Positions 19,186 through 28,014 of a stretch of 46,348 nucleotides of DNA are shown here, piece after piece. Each line of letters opens with the position of its first letter. Within the stretch, counting starts at the first letter, position 1. The notes below the pieces were generated by a model that was not told the origin of the DNA, ran no database searches, and worked only from the letters and a program-made list of their open reading frames with translations. Source of the DNA: Acetobacter persici JCM 25330 (GTDB taxonomy: Bacteria; Pseudomonadota; Alphaproteobacteria; Acetobacterales; Acetobacteraceae); the NCBI RefSeq assembly GCF_000613905.1, contig NZ_BAJW01000024.1, positions 1 to 46,348 of the forward strand, read 5' to 3'. Position numbers and translations under genes: made by a program.

Positions 19186-21369
19186 TTACACTGCCTTGTA
19201 AGGCTTGGATGCATCAAGGAACACGGCATTGGCTTCCAGTTCGTGCGAGACCACAATCAGGTAGGCAATGGCGCGGGTCAGTTCGATCCGGGTGGTGATG
19301 TTCGGTTCCATAGCCTCAATGCGGCGAAGCGTGTTGGTGGCAATGCGCGCGCTCTGGGCTGTGCGGCCATATTTGCCGGTAAAGCGGCTCATGCGCTTCA
19401 TCACCACTTCAATCGGCCTGCGGGCAGCAGGCGGAATCTGGTCGCGTTGCAGCAGGTTGCGCAGGCGGATGATGTTCAGACCAATGGTCATGGCGGCCAG
19501 TGTGCCCTGCAGGCAGCCCTCAATGGTGGGGGAGGGCGTGGGGCCTGCGTGGCGGATCAGCCGGGCAAAGCGGTCAATATTCCGGCCAATCCAGTTCTGG
19601 TTCAGCGGGATGGGTTCGGCGGATGCTAGCGTGCGCAGGTCACGCAGCAGCGTGCGGCGCATGCGCCAGCGTTCCGCGGCACTGCTGAACGGCATCACCG
19701 CCCGGAACATGATGACGGCAAACGCCACGCCGAGCAGAATGGCGGCCGTGCTGTTGAACCAGGCAATTTCGTCCTCACGGCCCTGATTGAAGGGGTGCAC
19801 AAAATTGGGCAGCAGCAGTGTGTAGGCTGCCGCATGCAGGGCCGTTCCGGCGTTCCGGCTGGCCAGTCCGCCTGCGATCATGGGGATCGTGAGGGAGGCC
19901 ACCAGCATTTCGTAGGTTTCCTGTGTGGGGAGCACCACAAACACAAGAAAGAAGGACACAAGGGCCGCCCACAGGCTGCCGACCATAAACTGGGTGGTGG
20001 CCACCACCGGATTTTCCCGCGTGGCAAATAGACCGCACACAATGGCGACAAAGGTGATGAAGCCAAGGCCCGCAGGCCATGCCGTGACTTCCCACACCAG
20101 TCCGGCCGATGTGATGGCGACGGTCGCGCGCAGCCCGTTATAGAAAGCTTCCCGCTTGTCCACATGGGATTGCAGGCGGAAGTGGAAGTGGTCCCCACGG
20201 ATAAAATGCTGGCTGGCATCATATTCCCGGATAGCCTGTTCCAGTTCTCCCAGCAGTTCATCAAGCGCGTTGTGCAGAATACGGCCGTCCAGCAGGGCCT
20301 GAATTTCCGGGTTATCCTGCACCCGGACCTGCTGCATGCTGATTTCAGTCGTCAGGGCATCCACAATCTGCTGGCGGCATTCCCCGCGCAGCAGGCGCAG
20401 ATCTTCCAGCAGATGCTGGACGGTATCATCATTTTCAAGCTGCGGCGGCAGGCTGGTCAGAAAGGTGCTGACTCTGGCCGCCGTGGCGCGGAAAACCGGC
20501 TGGTCCGTATCCACATATTGCAGACGCACCGCCATACCCAGACCACGGGAGAGCAGGACGGACACCGCAGCGAGTGCTGCGCGGGCGTGGTCCCCCTCAT
20601 GCCCGTGCGGACCCATTTCCACTTCCGAGAATTCAATCTGGTCATTGATTGACAGAATGGGGCCAAACATGGCGCGTGAGCGCACCAGAGCTTCCTCATC
20701 CCCCGAGAGCAGGCTGGAGACCGAGGCCGAGACATTGCCCAGTGCGGTGCGCAGTTTGTCACGAATATTACGCCGCGCCATATCCGCCAGATTATGGGCG
20801 AACAGGCCAGCCAGAACGCTCTCACACGTAATGCCCAGCACAATATAGGTTGCGCGGGACATGGCCGTCATAAACACGTTGGCGGGGTTGGGAATGGCCC
20901 CGATGGCAATAATGGCGCAGGTATACCCCGCCAGCACCAGCGCATAGGAGCGGAAGTTTCTGACAACTGTCGCCAGTGTGCAGCACACCCCGACCCAGAT
21001 CCCGAGTGCCGGGAAAAACAGCCACGCCTGCTGGATAAAGGCGGAAATCAGCGTGATGGACATCACCACGCCAATGGCGGTGCCCACCAGTCGCCATTTC
21101 GCTTTGGAAATACTTTCCCCGCGTGAGCCCTGCGCCACAATCCATACGGTCATGGAGGCCCATTGCGGGTCATCCAGTTCCATCCACAGCGCAATAATCA
21201 GGGCGATCAGTGCGGCGGCTGTGGTGCGTACGGCAAAGCCGAGTGCGGGCAGGGAGGGCGCAAACAGCCAGCGGAGGCGGCCGCTCTGCTGCTCACCGGG
21301 GCGGCGCAGCGGACGCAGGTGGCGCAAAGGCCCGATGCGGTCAAGGAGGAAGACGGGAAGACTGGGCAA
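19186..21369 (-). CDS. FUSC-family inner-membrane exporter 2
   Basis: This intact frame of 727 residues has the FUSC plan: an N-terminal helix bundle (ALGFAVRTTAAALIALIIAL, LWMELDDPQWASMTVWIVAQ, SKAKWRLVGTAIGV), a cytoplasmic region (about 170-390), a second helix bundle (about 395-540) and a C-terminal cytoplasmic tail. It is a close paralogue of the downstream gene, 95 bp away in the same direction, so an operon is likely. Start choice is weak: the first possible codon is TTG 21369. One extra base in the T6 run at 21379-21384 would join an upstream frame from ATG 21461 (starting MRLTPQGKFRESGYFERL), adding about 31 residues. The function suggested by family is export of aromatic or other organic acids, or envelope stress tolerance. 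Confidence 0.9.
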   Translation of the reverse strand: MPSLPVFLLDRIGPLRHLRPLRRPGEQQSGRLRWLFAPSLPALGFAVRTTAAALIALIIALWMELDDPQWASMTVWIVAQGSRGESISKAKWRLVGTAIGVVMSITLISAFIQQAWLFFPALGIWVGVCCTLATVVRNFRSYALVLAGYTCAIIAIGAIPNPANVFMTAMSRATYIVLGITCESVLAGLFAHNLADMARRNIRDKLRTALGNVSASVSSLLSGDEEALVRSRAMFGPILSINDQIEFSEVEMGPHGHEGDHARAALAAVSVLLSRGLGMAVRLQYVDTDQPVFRATAARVSTFLTSLPPQLENDDTVQHLLEDLRLLRGECRQQIVDALTTEISMQQVRVQDNPEIQALLDGRILHNALDELLGELEQAIREYDASQHFIRGDHFHFRLQSHVDKREAFYNGLRATVAITSAGLVWEVTAWPAGLGFITFVAIVCGLFATRENPVVATTQFMVGSLWAALVSFFLVFVVLPTQETYEMLVASLTIPMIAGGLASRNAGTALHAAAYTLLLPNFVHPFNQGREDEIAWFNSTAAILLGVAFAVIMFRAVMPFSSAAERWRMRRTLLRDLRTLASAEPIPLNQNWIGRNIDRFARLIRHAGPTPSPTIEGCLQGTLAAMTIGLNIIRLRNLLQRDQIPPAARRPIEVVMKRMSRFTGKYGRTAQSARIATNTLRRIEAMEPNITTRIELTRAIAYLIVVSHELEANAVFLDASKPYKAV

Positions 21370-21624
21370 AGGAGCTACTTTTTTGGCTGCGGCTGTTTAA
21401 AGCGTTTCAGTCTTTCAAAGTAGCCCGATTCCCTGAATTTTCCTTGAGGTGTCAGACGCATATCAGCTATCGGTCCATCTCAGCAGGGTGCCCGGACGAT
21501 AAGAAAGGCAGTTATTGATCTCGCACATGACTGCTATTTGGTCCATGATCATCTTGAGTGATGCCCGCCTGACAGTGCGCAGGTCCTGCATGCAGGCATA
21601 AATGGAAAAGCAGAGAGGCTTTAC

Positions 21625-21996
21625 ATGTCCGATTTCTTTCAGAACCTTGTTGGGAAAGTTGAAGGCGCGCTGGGCGTCAGCCTTCAGGGAGAAATGCAGC
21701 AGCAGCTCCAGAAACTGCTTCAGCCCGAAACGCTGCAGAACATCCTGACGCAGGCTGATCAGGCCGGTCTGGGTGACAAGGTTCGTTCATGGATCAGCCA
21801 GGGCACCAATGTCCCGGCCACAGCGGATGAGATCCGTGATATTCTGGGCAGCAGCACAGTGCATGATCTGGTGCAGCGGACGGGCCTGCCCGCCGATGCC
21901 GTTCTGACCACGCTGGCGCATTTCCTGCCGCAGGCGGTGGACAAAAAGACGCCTGACGGCACACTCCCCCCCGCCGAACCGACAAAAGAAGCCTGA
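21625..21996 (+). CDS. YidB/DUF937-family small protein
   Basis: The 123-residue soluble protein starts at ATG 21625, with AGAGG about 6 bases upstream. It shows the DUF937/YidB pattern: an N-terminal helix (SDFFQNLVGKVEGALG), a glutamine-rich helical middle, and the conserved C-terminal region SWISQGTNVPATADEIRDIL with LVQRTGLPADAVLTTLAHFL and PQAVDKKTPDG. The biochemical role of the family is unknown. It stands alone between the divergent FUSC genes and a small membrane protein gene, and a strong hairpin follows its stop. Confidence 0.88.
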   Translation: MSDFFQNLVGKVEGALGVSLQGEMQQQLQKLLQPETLQNILTQADQAGLGDKVRSWISQGTNVPATADEIRDILGSSTVHDLVQRTGLPADAVLTTLAHFLPQAVDKKTPDGTLPPAEPTKEA

Positions 21997-22007
21997 GGCT
22001 TTTCCCC

Positions 22008-22034
22008 GCACCCGGCTGGCCGTCGGCCGGGTGC
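22008..22034 (+). terminator. GC-rich hairpin after the YidB-like gene
   Basis: GCACCCGGC (22008-22016) and GCCGGGTGC (22026-22034) form a perfect 9-bp stem with a 9-nt loop, 12 bp after the stop codon. Only a weak T-rich stretch (CTTTG) follows, so termination may be partial. Confidence 0.6.
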
Positions 22035-22110
22035 GCAGCTTTGCCGTAAAGATGGCAAACTTGCAGGATTGAAAGGTGCATCCGCCCGGACAATCCGTTA
22101 TGCTCCCTGT

Positions 22111-22638
22111 ATGACCCTAGGTGAGCGCATCACACGTGTGGATAGCTGGTTGCTGGACGAAATTTGTCAGCCTCTGGCGGACAGGCTGCCTGAACGCATG
22201 CCTGCACTGGAAGTCGGCATGAGTTGCCAGCTTGGCTCCCTGCTGTTTTCTGCGGTTTCCATTATCGCCGTCTTCGTCATTGGCGGGATGGAAGATATTT
22301 CCAACATGATGTTCAACGTGCTGGTCTGGGGCCTGTGCATCACATTCTTTATCGGCCTGAACCGTATGCGCGTGCTCGTGCAGCCCGGCAGGCCCAACCC
22401 GCTGCGGTACATGCTGGTAGGGGTGCGGCTGGTTTCCATCCCGTTTACCGCTTACGTGCTTTATCAGGCGTATGATGCGCCTGCGCCGTTCCAGTTGCCG
22501 ATGTGGTTTAATGCGTTATCCAACATCGTCTTTGTGGTGGGGCTCTATTTTATTTCCTGCCAGCCCCGGCCACCCCAGCGCCGTGCGCGGGAGGATATCT
22601 GGGCGCGGCAGTCGCTCCGTGAAGTTGGGAATAGCTGA
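22111..22638 (+). CDS. Uncharacterised small multi-pass membrane protein
   Basis: I do not recognise the family. From ATG 22111 the product has 175 residues. A soluble N-terminus of about 40 residues (with RITRVDSWLLDEICQPLADR) precedes about four hydrophobic segments, including SLLFSAVSIIAVFVIGG, MMFNVLVWGLCITFFIGL, YMLVGVRLVSIPFTAYVLYQ and NALSNIVFVVGLYFISC. The basic C-terminal tail is probably cytoplasmic. An in-frame ATG at 22069 would add 14 residues but is less likely. The stop codon directly abuts the stop codon of the convergent outer-membrane protein gene, leaving no spacer. The cysteine in FISCQPRPP is the only one near the tail. Function unknown. Confidence 0.75.
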   Translation: MTLGERITRVDSWLLDEICQPLADRLPERMPALEVGMSCQLGSLLFSAVSIIAVFVIGGMEDISNMMFNVLVWGLCITFFIGLNRMRVLVQPGRPNPLRYMLVGVRLVSIPFTAYVLYQAYDAPAPFQLPMWFNALSNIVFVVGLYFISCQPRPPQRRAREDIWARQSLREVGNS

Positions 22639-23615
22639 TCAGAACACCGCATTTACGGCAAACTGCGGGGCGACTTTAATCCCTGTATTATGCCCGGCGT
22701 AATAAACGGCGGCTCCGGCAATAATCCCCCAGCGCGGGTTCCAGTTATATTCCACGGCTGGCGCAATCTGCCAGTCGGTTGAGGCCGCACTGATCTTGTT
22801 GATCCGTGTGCCCGCAGCGTTCCATCCTTTAACGTGTGAACCGTTGCCCCAGTCCCGTGCCAGATCCATTGCCAGAACCCAGCGCTGGTTAAGGCCATAT
22901 TCCAGAGAAAAGCCGGTCTGCCCGCTCATCCCCGGACGCCCGGTGCCGTGAAAGCCTGCGGAGGTGCCATAGGTGGTGGCATCATGCAGGCGCGCACTGG
23001 TTAACGCGCGCCGCCACCAGTTCCAGACGCGCAGGCGGAGGGCATGGCTGCCGGGCAGGGTGTAGGTGGACTGGCTTGTGATGGCCATGCGGAAGACGTA
23101 AGCGCCTGTGCCCGTACCATCTGTGTGGTGCGCAGGCGCGAGTAAGCCCCCGTTGGCATGACAACGCCCGCAAACAGGTTCAGGTCCGGGATGAAGCGTC
23201 TGGGGTCGGGGTGGAGAAACCGCCAGATGAAATCAACCGGAAAATCCCCGAATTGTGGGCCATGGGAATGGCCTGCCGCATGCTTCCACCCATAGCTGAC
23301 GACGGTATGAAGCTGAATGCTGATATCGTCCGTAATGCCGTATTTCCACAAAGTGGAATTACTGAAGCTTTGCTGCCGTGGATGGAGCGGGTGACTGGTG
23401 CCGTTTGAGGCAAAGCTGCCAACAGGCTGGCTGTAGGTATAGTAAGGTTCCACCCCGAGATCCCCCGCGTGCGATTTGGCACCAGAGGGAGATACCAGAG
23501 ACCCTGTGTACCACTGTGCCGCCTGCACAGGCCGGAGCGGGAGGTGGGTAAAGACTGATCCGACCAGCACTGCGTAAACAAGACGGGAGCAGCGTGGGCG
23601 TGACACTCTGACCAT
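22639..23615 (-). CDS. Outer-membrane beta-barrel-type protein (phenol-degradation MetA-like), frameshifted as given
   Basis: The frame changes near 23119-23124. One extra base there (for example reading TTQDGTGTGAYVFRMA) joins both parts into about 325 residues. I chose ATG 23615, which gives a good signal peptide (RLVYAVLVGSVFTHLPLRP, likely cut after VQAA). The mature part is rich in alternating hydrophobic and aromatic residues (VEPYYTYSQPVG, WKYGITDDISIQLHTVVSYG, VDFIWRFLHP) and ends in a phenylalanine (APQFAVNAVF), as outer-membrane barrels do. The pattern resembles the MetA-pathway/transporter-like family (PF13557), whose members are thought to act in outer-membrane uptake. It is transcribed away from the symporter gene. 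Family level is moderately certain; substrate unknown. Confidence 0.72.
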
Positions 23616-23937
23616 AACCTTAAAAAGCACCTCTTTTTTGAACTTTGACGGGACAAGGCCAGCAAATCCGCTCAAGATCAACAACAGGAGGTAGATTTTT
23701 TAGAAGAATTTTTGTGAGTTATTGAAAGACTCTGAGTTTTCTGCGGTGTCTGGAGAAATTTTATTTCATTTCGTATTATTATCGAACATCTCTTGTTACG
23801 ATTATTCATCTATTTCATGGAGTCTTCTTTGTGTGAAAGAATTCATGAGATGGGGCCGGTCTGGTCTTCAAATATTGCTGGCAGTAGCGTAGAAACCGGC
23901 AAAATAGTGGCAGAAAACCAGAACAGGGAACAACGGA
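23616..23937. promoter_or_regulatory. AT-rich divergent intergenic region, 322 bp
   Basis: This stretch lies between the starts of the outer-membrane protein (minus) and the symporter (plus) and is clearly more AT-rich than its surroundings. It includes T-rich tracts around 23693-23705 and 23756-23790 (TTTTATTTCATTTCGTATTA). I find no convincing gene. It probably holds the promoters of both genes. No operator palindrome stands out. Confidence 0.5.
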
Positions 23938-25194
23938 ATGGCTATTGGGACGCAGCCGGTCAACACCAGACGGCGGACTTATGCCATTCTGATAGCTCTT
24001 GTTCTTGGCGTGGTGAGCGGGCTTTTTATTCATACGCTCTCACCCGCTGTTATTCATTTTGCCGAGCAGGCCGCAACGCTCATGACGGGGCTGTTCCTGC
24101 GGCTGATCAAAATGGTTATTGCTCCGCTGGTCTTTGCCACGCTGGTCAGCGGTATTGGCAAGCTGGGGGATGACAGTCAGGTGTTCCGTATTGGCGGTAA
24201 GATCCTGCTGTGGTTCATCAGTATGTCTTTCATCTCACTGCTGATCGGCCTGCTGGCGGGGAATATCCTCCAGCCGGGTGCGGGGTTTGAACCTCCTGCG
24301 GTGGAAGATCTCGCTGGTCTGAAACACCCGTTCCAGCCGGTCGATTTTATGCTGCATATCGTGCCGACCAGCGTTCTGGACGCCATGTCCCGCAACGATA
24401 TCCTCCAGATTGTCGTGTTTTCCGTGCTGTTTGGTCTCGCCCTCCCTGCGGCGGGTAAGGCCGGAAAGACCATGCTCGGCTGGACGGAAGAACTGGGGCA
24501 CATCATGCTGCGGATGACCGATATCGTCATGCTGCTGGCCCCCATGGCCGTTTTTGGCTCCGTGATGGGCAGCATCGCCCATAGTGGCGGCGGGATGCTG
24601 ATCCAGTATAGCCGTTTTCTGGTGGAATTTTACGGCACCATTCTGGTGCTGTGGGTCATGCTGACAACACTGGCGTTTCTGGTGCTGGGCCGCCGGATTA
24701 AAGACCTGATCCGTGAACTGGTTCAGCCGCTGATTCTGGGTTACGCCACAGCCAGTAGTGAATCCGTGTATCCGCTCCTGCTGGAAAAGCTGGAAAATTT
24801 TGGCGTGCCCACCCGTATCAGCGGTTTTGTTCTGCCGCTGGGTTACAGCTTTAATCTGGACGGCTCCATTCTGTTCCAGAGCTTTGGGGCGCTCTTTATT
24901 GCGCAGGTGTATGATGTTCACCTGTTCGCCATGCAGCAGTTTACCATGGTGCTGGTCATGATGCTGAGCAGCAAAGGCATTGCCGGTGTGCCGCGCGCCT
25001 CCATTGTGACACTGGTCGCGGTGCTGCCGCAGTTCGGACTGCCGGAAGCCGGGATCACCCTGATCCTCGGTATCGACCACTTCCTCGACATGGCCCGCAC
25101 AGCCACCAACGTGCTGGGCAACGGCTACGCCGCCGCTATTTCCGCCAAGTGGGAAGGGGTTCTTTCTGACGGACCGACGGAGGACAGGCTGTAA
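23938..25194 (+). CDS. Dicarboxylate/amino acid:cation symporter (DAACS family, DctA/GltP-like)
   Basis: The 418-residue protein has the length and hydrophobic pattern of the glutamate/C4-dicarboxylate symporters. Family signatures are visible: FLRLIKMVIAPLVFATLV in the third helix region, the serine-rich re-entrant hairpin ATASSESVYPLLL, NLDGSILFQSF in the seventh helix (NMDGT in other members), the second hairpin SSKGIAGVPRAS, and the substrate-binding MARTATNVLGNGYAAA in the eighth helix. These transporters take up C4-dicarboxylates or acidic amino acids with protons or sodium. The arginine in the eighth helix fits acidic substrates. It is followed by a possible terminator and then an exporter gene in the same direction. 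Confidence 0.93.
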   Translation: MAIGTQPVNTRRRTYAILIALVLGVVSGLFIHTLSPAVIHFAEQAATLMTGLFLRLIKMVIAPLVFATLVSGIGKLGDDSQVFRIGGKILLWFISMSFISLLIGLLAGNILQPGAGFEPPAVEDLAGLKHPFQPVDFMLHIVPTSVLDAMSRNDILQIVVFSVLFGLALPAAGKAGKTMLGWTEELGHIMLRMTDIVMLLAPMAVFGSVMGSIAHSGGGMLIQYSRFLVEFYGTILVLWVMLTTLAFLVLGRRIKDLIRELVQPLILGYATASSESVYPLLLEKLENFGVPTRISGFVLPLGYSFNLDGSILFQSFGALFIAQVYDVHLFAMQQFTMVLVMMLSSKGIAGVPRASIVTLVAVLPQFGLPEAGITLILGIDHFLDMARTATNVLGNGYAAAISAKWEGVLSDGPTEDRL

Positions 25195-25197
25195 GAG

Positions 25198-25219
25198 GCA
25201 GGCGTCTGGTATTGCCTGC
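25198..25219 (+). terminator. Possible hairpin after the symporter gene
   Basis: GCAGGC and GCCTGC form a 6-bp stem with a 10-nt loop four bases after the stop. A second small stem (CCTGC/GCAGG, 25222-25238) follows and could pair alternatively, ending in TCTTATAAT. Weak terminator evidence. Confidence 0.35.
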
Positions 25220-25288
25220 GCCCTGCTTCTCCGGCAGGTCTTATAATCAGGCTATAAATGGACAATGGACTGTTGGGGACGAGCACCT

Positions 25289-25930
25289 ATGACACTGACA
25301 CAGGATTTCTCCGTCATTGCTGCCATCACCGCCTTCTGGCTGGTGGCCATGATTGTGCCCGGACTGGACTTCCTGCTGGTGACACGTCTTGCCGTCATGA
25401 AGGGGCGGCCAGCCGCGTTGCAGGCTACCTTCGGGATAGCCTCAGGCGTTGCTGTCTGGGGAGTCGCAGGGTTTTTCGGTATTCGCGCGCTCTTTATTGC
25501 CGCCCCATGGCTTTATCTGGCGCTAAAAATTGGCGGCGGACTATACCTGATGACAGTCGGGGCAAAATTGCTGATGAGTAGCTGGAAAAATGAGGGGGAG
25601 GCTGGCACGGCGTCTCTCACCGCGGACCAGCGCTCTAATAGCTTTTTTGCAGGGTTTCTGACAAATCTGCTTAACCCAAAAGCGCCAATTTTTGTCTCAA
25701 GTCTGTTTGCTGCTTCCATGCCTCAACATGCGTCAATTTATCTGGGGCTGACCTGCGTGGCAGCAATGTTTGTTGTTGCGGTGGTCTGGTTTGCGTTTGT
25801 GACGCTGTTGCTCAGTCTTGATCGGGTTTCAGCAGTTTTCCTCAAATGCCGCCGCTGGATTGACCGCTGTGCCGGGGTTGCCTTCATGGCGCTTGGGCTG
25901 CGGTTTATAACGGAACGCTCACCGACCTGA
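25289..25930 (+). CDS. LysE/RhtB-family amino acid exporter
   Basis: From ATG 25289, with GGGGAC about 8 bases upstream, the product has 213 residues and about six membrane helices, as in LysE/RhtB exporters. The N-terminus shows the family motif MIVPGLDFLLVTRLAVMKGR (compare PGPD...R....G), followed by ALQATFGIASGVAVWG. The middle has FFAGFLTNLLNPKAPIFV, typical of this family. Such proteins export amino acids such as threonine, homoserine or lysine. An in-frame upstream ATG at 25265 lacks a ribosome-binding site. The broken racemase follows 126 bp downstream. Confidence 0.9.
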   Translation: MTLTQDFSVIAAITAFWLVAMIVPGLDFLLVTRLAVMKGRPAALQATFGIASGVAVWGVAGFFGIRALFIAAPWLYLALKIGGGLYLMTVGAKLLMSSWKNEGEAGTASLTADQRSNSFFAGFLTNLLNPKAPIFVSSLFAASMPQHASIYLGLTCVAAMFVVAVVWFAFVTLLLSLDRVSAVFLKCRRWIDRCAGVAFMALGLRFITERSPT

Positions 25931-26056
25931 AGCTCAGAAGCAAAGCGCAGGTTTTGCAGGAAAGCCGTCACGAAAACTGGCTGGTGGATGGAAAGTTTTT
26001 AGGCCGCGTCTGAGTGTTTAGAAAAGACTATTTTTGCAGCGTAAGAAAGTATCGAG

Positions 26057-26754
26057 ATGAAAAAACTCGGCTTGATCGGCGGAACAGGGCCTGAGTCCAC
26101 CCTGATTTATTATAAAAAAAATTGTGTATGGTGCGAATAAAATTGTGGGGAAAGAGTTTTTCCCGAATATCACCATAGAAGTCTGAATGTTTTTAACGTC
26201 CTGAACTTCTGCTCAGAAAAGAAATATGACGATCTCGCACACTACATTCTCAATGGCATTGAGAACCTCGTAGCCGCAGGGTGTGACGTTGTTTCCTGAC
26301 GGGGAATACGCCGCACATTGTGTTTGATGTGCTGGAAGCAAAATCTCCTGTTCCGATCGTCAGCATTATCAGGGCGACGTGTGAAGAGGCCAGCAGACAG
26401 GGATTAAAAAAGGTTGGACTGCTGGGTACGCGGTTCACGATGGAAGAGGATTTTTTCAAAAAACCATTCCGGGAAAAAGGAATAGAGGTTTTTGCTCCTG
26501 ACGCAAAAGATCTGGACTATATCGCGGAAAAAATCGCGCACGAACTGGAACATGGGATTGTTACGGAAGAGACCCGATCCGGCTTTTTACAGGTTATTCA
26601 AAACCTGATCGCCAAAGAAGGGATAGAGGCTGTGGTGCTGGGCTGCACGGAACTTCCTCTTCTGTTCGACGGTCTTGCTCTTCCTATTGCGTGCCTTGAT
26701 ACGCTTGAAATCCACGCCAGAGCCCTTCTTGCCGCCATGGATTTATCAGCCTGA
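26057..26754 (+). pseudogene. Aspartate/glutamate racemase-family gene with three frame disruptions
   Basis: The gene starts MKKLGLIGGTGPESTLIYY and ends after GCTELPLL, both marks of the Asp/Glu racemase family. The frame is broken three times: one extra A in the A8 run 26114-26121, one missing A at 26179-26180 and one missing C at 26295-26296. With these repaired, a normal 232-residue protein results. The usual first catalytic Cys position reads LTGNTPH, so only the second cysteine (GCTE) is present; relatives with GNTPH exist as far as I recall. The enzyme would interconvert L- and D-forms of acidic amino acids. The gene is visibly AT-richer than its surroundings, which suggests horizontal gain. 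All three breaks are at homopolymers, so read error is as likely as true decay. Confidence 0.8.
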
Positions 26755-26804
26755 TTTATAAAAGCTGAGAACGATCAGGATGAAAGATCCGTCTGCCTCA
26801 CTGC

Positions 26805-27536
26805 TTACGGATTATCCTGCTCATGCTCGCCCTCAGCGATGCGGGCCTGCACGGGGCCGCGCCATGAGGCATCTTTGGGGGCGGCGTCCAGTGCCTTGCG
26901 GAACAGGTCCAGCGCCTGCGGGGTGACGTGGCTTGCGGCACGGGTCAGGGCTTCTCCCGTGCGGGCTGCAAGTTCAGGGTCAAAGCTGAGGGAGAGTGCG
27001 TGGTTCCACGCCTCGGCGGCCTCCGCATAATGTTCGCGGGTGGCTTCCGCCTGCCCGAGCAGCAGATAGCCCTGCCGCAGGTTGGGGTCTCCCGCCGGGA
27101 TCATGGCCAGCGCGGCTTTCAGGCGCTGGATAACCGCATCCCCGCGCGTATTCTGCTCATGCTGGGCCACCAGACGCGGGCCGAGTGGCTGCGCGGGCAG
27201 GGAGGGCACGCCGTTGGTCAGATACAGGCCGACCGCGGCAACAGGAATCAGCGCAAGCGCACCCCACACGGCCACGGGCGGCAGAACGTCATTCGCCTGC
27301 GCGGGGGCCGTATCCGCCACAAGAATACGGCGCTGGATTTCCAACCGGGCAATGTCATGCTCCGCCGGGGCAATCAGGCCGATATCCAGATCGCGGTCAA
27401 TTTCAGAAAGCTGGGCTTCATGCAGCGCGAGTGCCGCACTCCGTTCATCCCGCACCTGCCGGGTGCGCCGCCAGAGGGGGAGGGCCGCCGGAGCCAGAGC
27501 CAGACAGCTTAACAGCACAATGGAAAGCCAGATCAT
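26805..27536 (-). CDS. ccmI: Cytochrome c maturation protein CcmI (CycH-like)
   Basis: CcmI presents apocytochrome c to the haem ligation complex. The 243-residue protein has a first N-terminal membrane helix (WLSIVLLSCLALAPAALPL), a cytoplasmic segment with the family pattern LSEIDRDLDIGLIAPAEHDIARLEIQRRIL, a second helix (VAVWGALALIPVAAVGLYL) and a periplasmic TPR part (NLRQGYLLLGQAEATREHYAEAAEAWNHAL). It is the last gene of the ccmCDEFGHI operon, starting four bases after ccmH ends. The C-terminal domain is short compared with some CcmI proteins, as is common in Alphaproteobacteria. The convergent racemase gene ends 50 bp away. Confidence 0.92.
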   Translation of the reverse strand: MIWLSIVLLSCLALAPAALPLWRRTRQVRDERSAALALHEAQLSEIDRDLDIGLIAPAEHDIARLEIQRRILVADTAPAQANDVLPPVAVWGALALIPVAAVGLYLTNGVPSLPAQPLGPRLVAQHEQNTRGDAVIQRLKAALAMIPAGDPNLRQGYLLLGQAEATREHYAEAAEAWNHALSLSFDPELAARTGEALTRAASHVTPQALDLFRKALDAAPKDASWRGPVQARIAEGEHEQDNP

Positions 27537-27540
27537 GCGC

Positions 27541-28014
27541 TCAGTCCTTTGTCAGGTCGGCCAGACGGGCCTTTTCTTCCGCTGTCAGCGGCGGGGGGGC
27601 TACGGGAGCCGTACGTCGGCGGCGGTAGGAGAAAAACGCAATGGTCAGGCCCAGCAGCAGGGCCAGCGCAGGCATGCTCCACAGGAGCAGCGTGCCAATG
27701 GAAAGCGGCGGGCTGAGCCGGATAAAATTGCCGTAGCGGTTGACCATCCAGTCCATAATCTGGCGGTTGCTCTCGCCTTTGGCCACATGTTCCCGCACAA
27801 CGCGGCGCAGGTCTCGCGCAAGCCCTGCGCTGCTGTCCTCAATGGATTCATTCTGGCAGACCAGACAACGGAGCTGGGAGCCAATAGCCTCGGCCCGCGC
27901 TTCTTCCTGCGGGTTGGGGAGCATTTCGGACGGATCATCCACCGCCAGAACTAAGGCTGGCGCCAGCAGCAGCGCACAGCCGAGAAACAGGGCGGGGAGG
28001 CGGCGCAGCATCAT
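27541..28014 (-). CDS. ccmH: Cytochrome c maturation protein CcmH (CcmL/CycL-like)
   Basis: CcmH is a membrane-anchored thiol-oxidoreductase that keeps the CXXCH cysteines of apocytochrome c reduced for haem attachment. The 157-residue product has a signal-like N-terminus (LFLGCALLLAPALVLA), the redox motif LRCLVCQNESIEDS, then SNRQIMDWMVNRYGNFI, a C-terminal membrane helix (TLLLWSMPALALLLGLTIAF) and a short cytoplasmic tail. The start ATG 28014 overlaps the ccmG stop by four bases. It is intact and of typical length for the single-domain form. Confidence 0.95.
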   Translation of the reverse strand: MMLRRLPALFLGCALLLAPALVLAVDDPSEMLPNPQEEARAEAIGSQLRCLVCQNESIEDSSAGLARDLRRVVREHVAKGESNRQIMDWMVNRYGNFIRLSPPLSIGTLLLWSMPALALLLGLTIAFFSYRRRRTAPVAPPPLTAEEKARLADLTKD

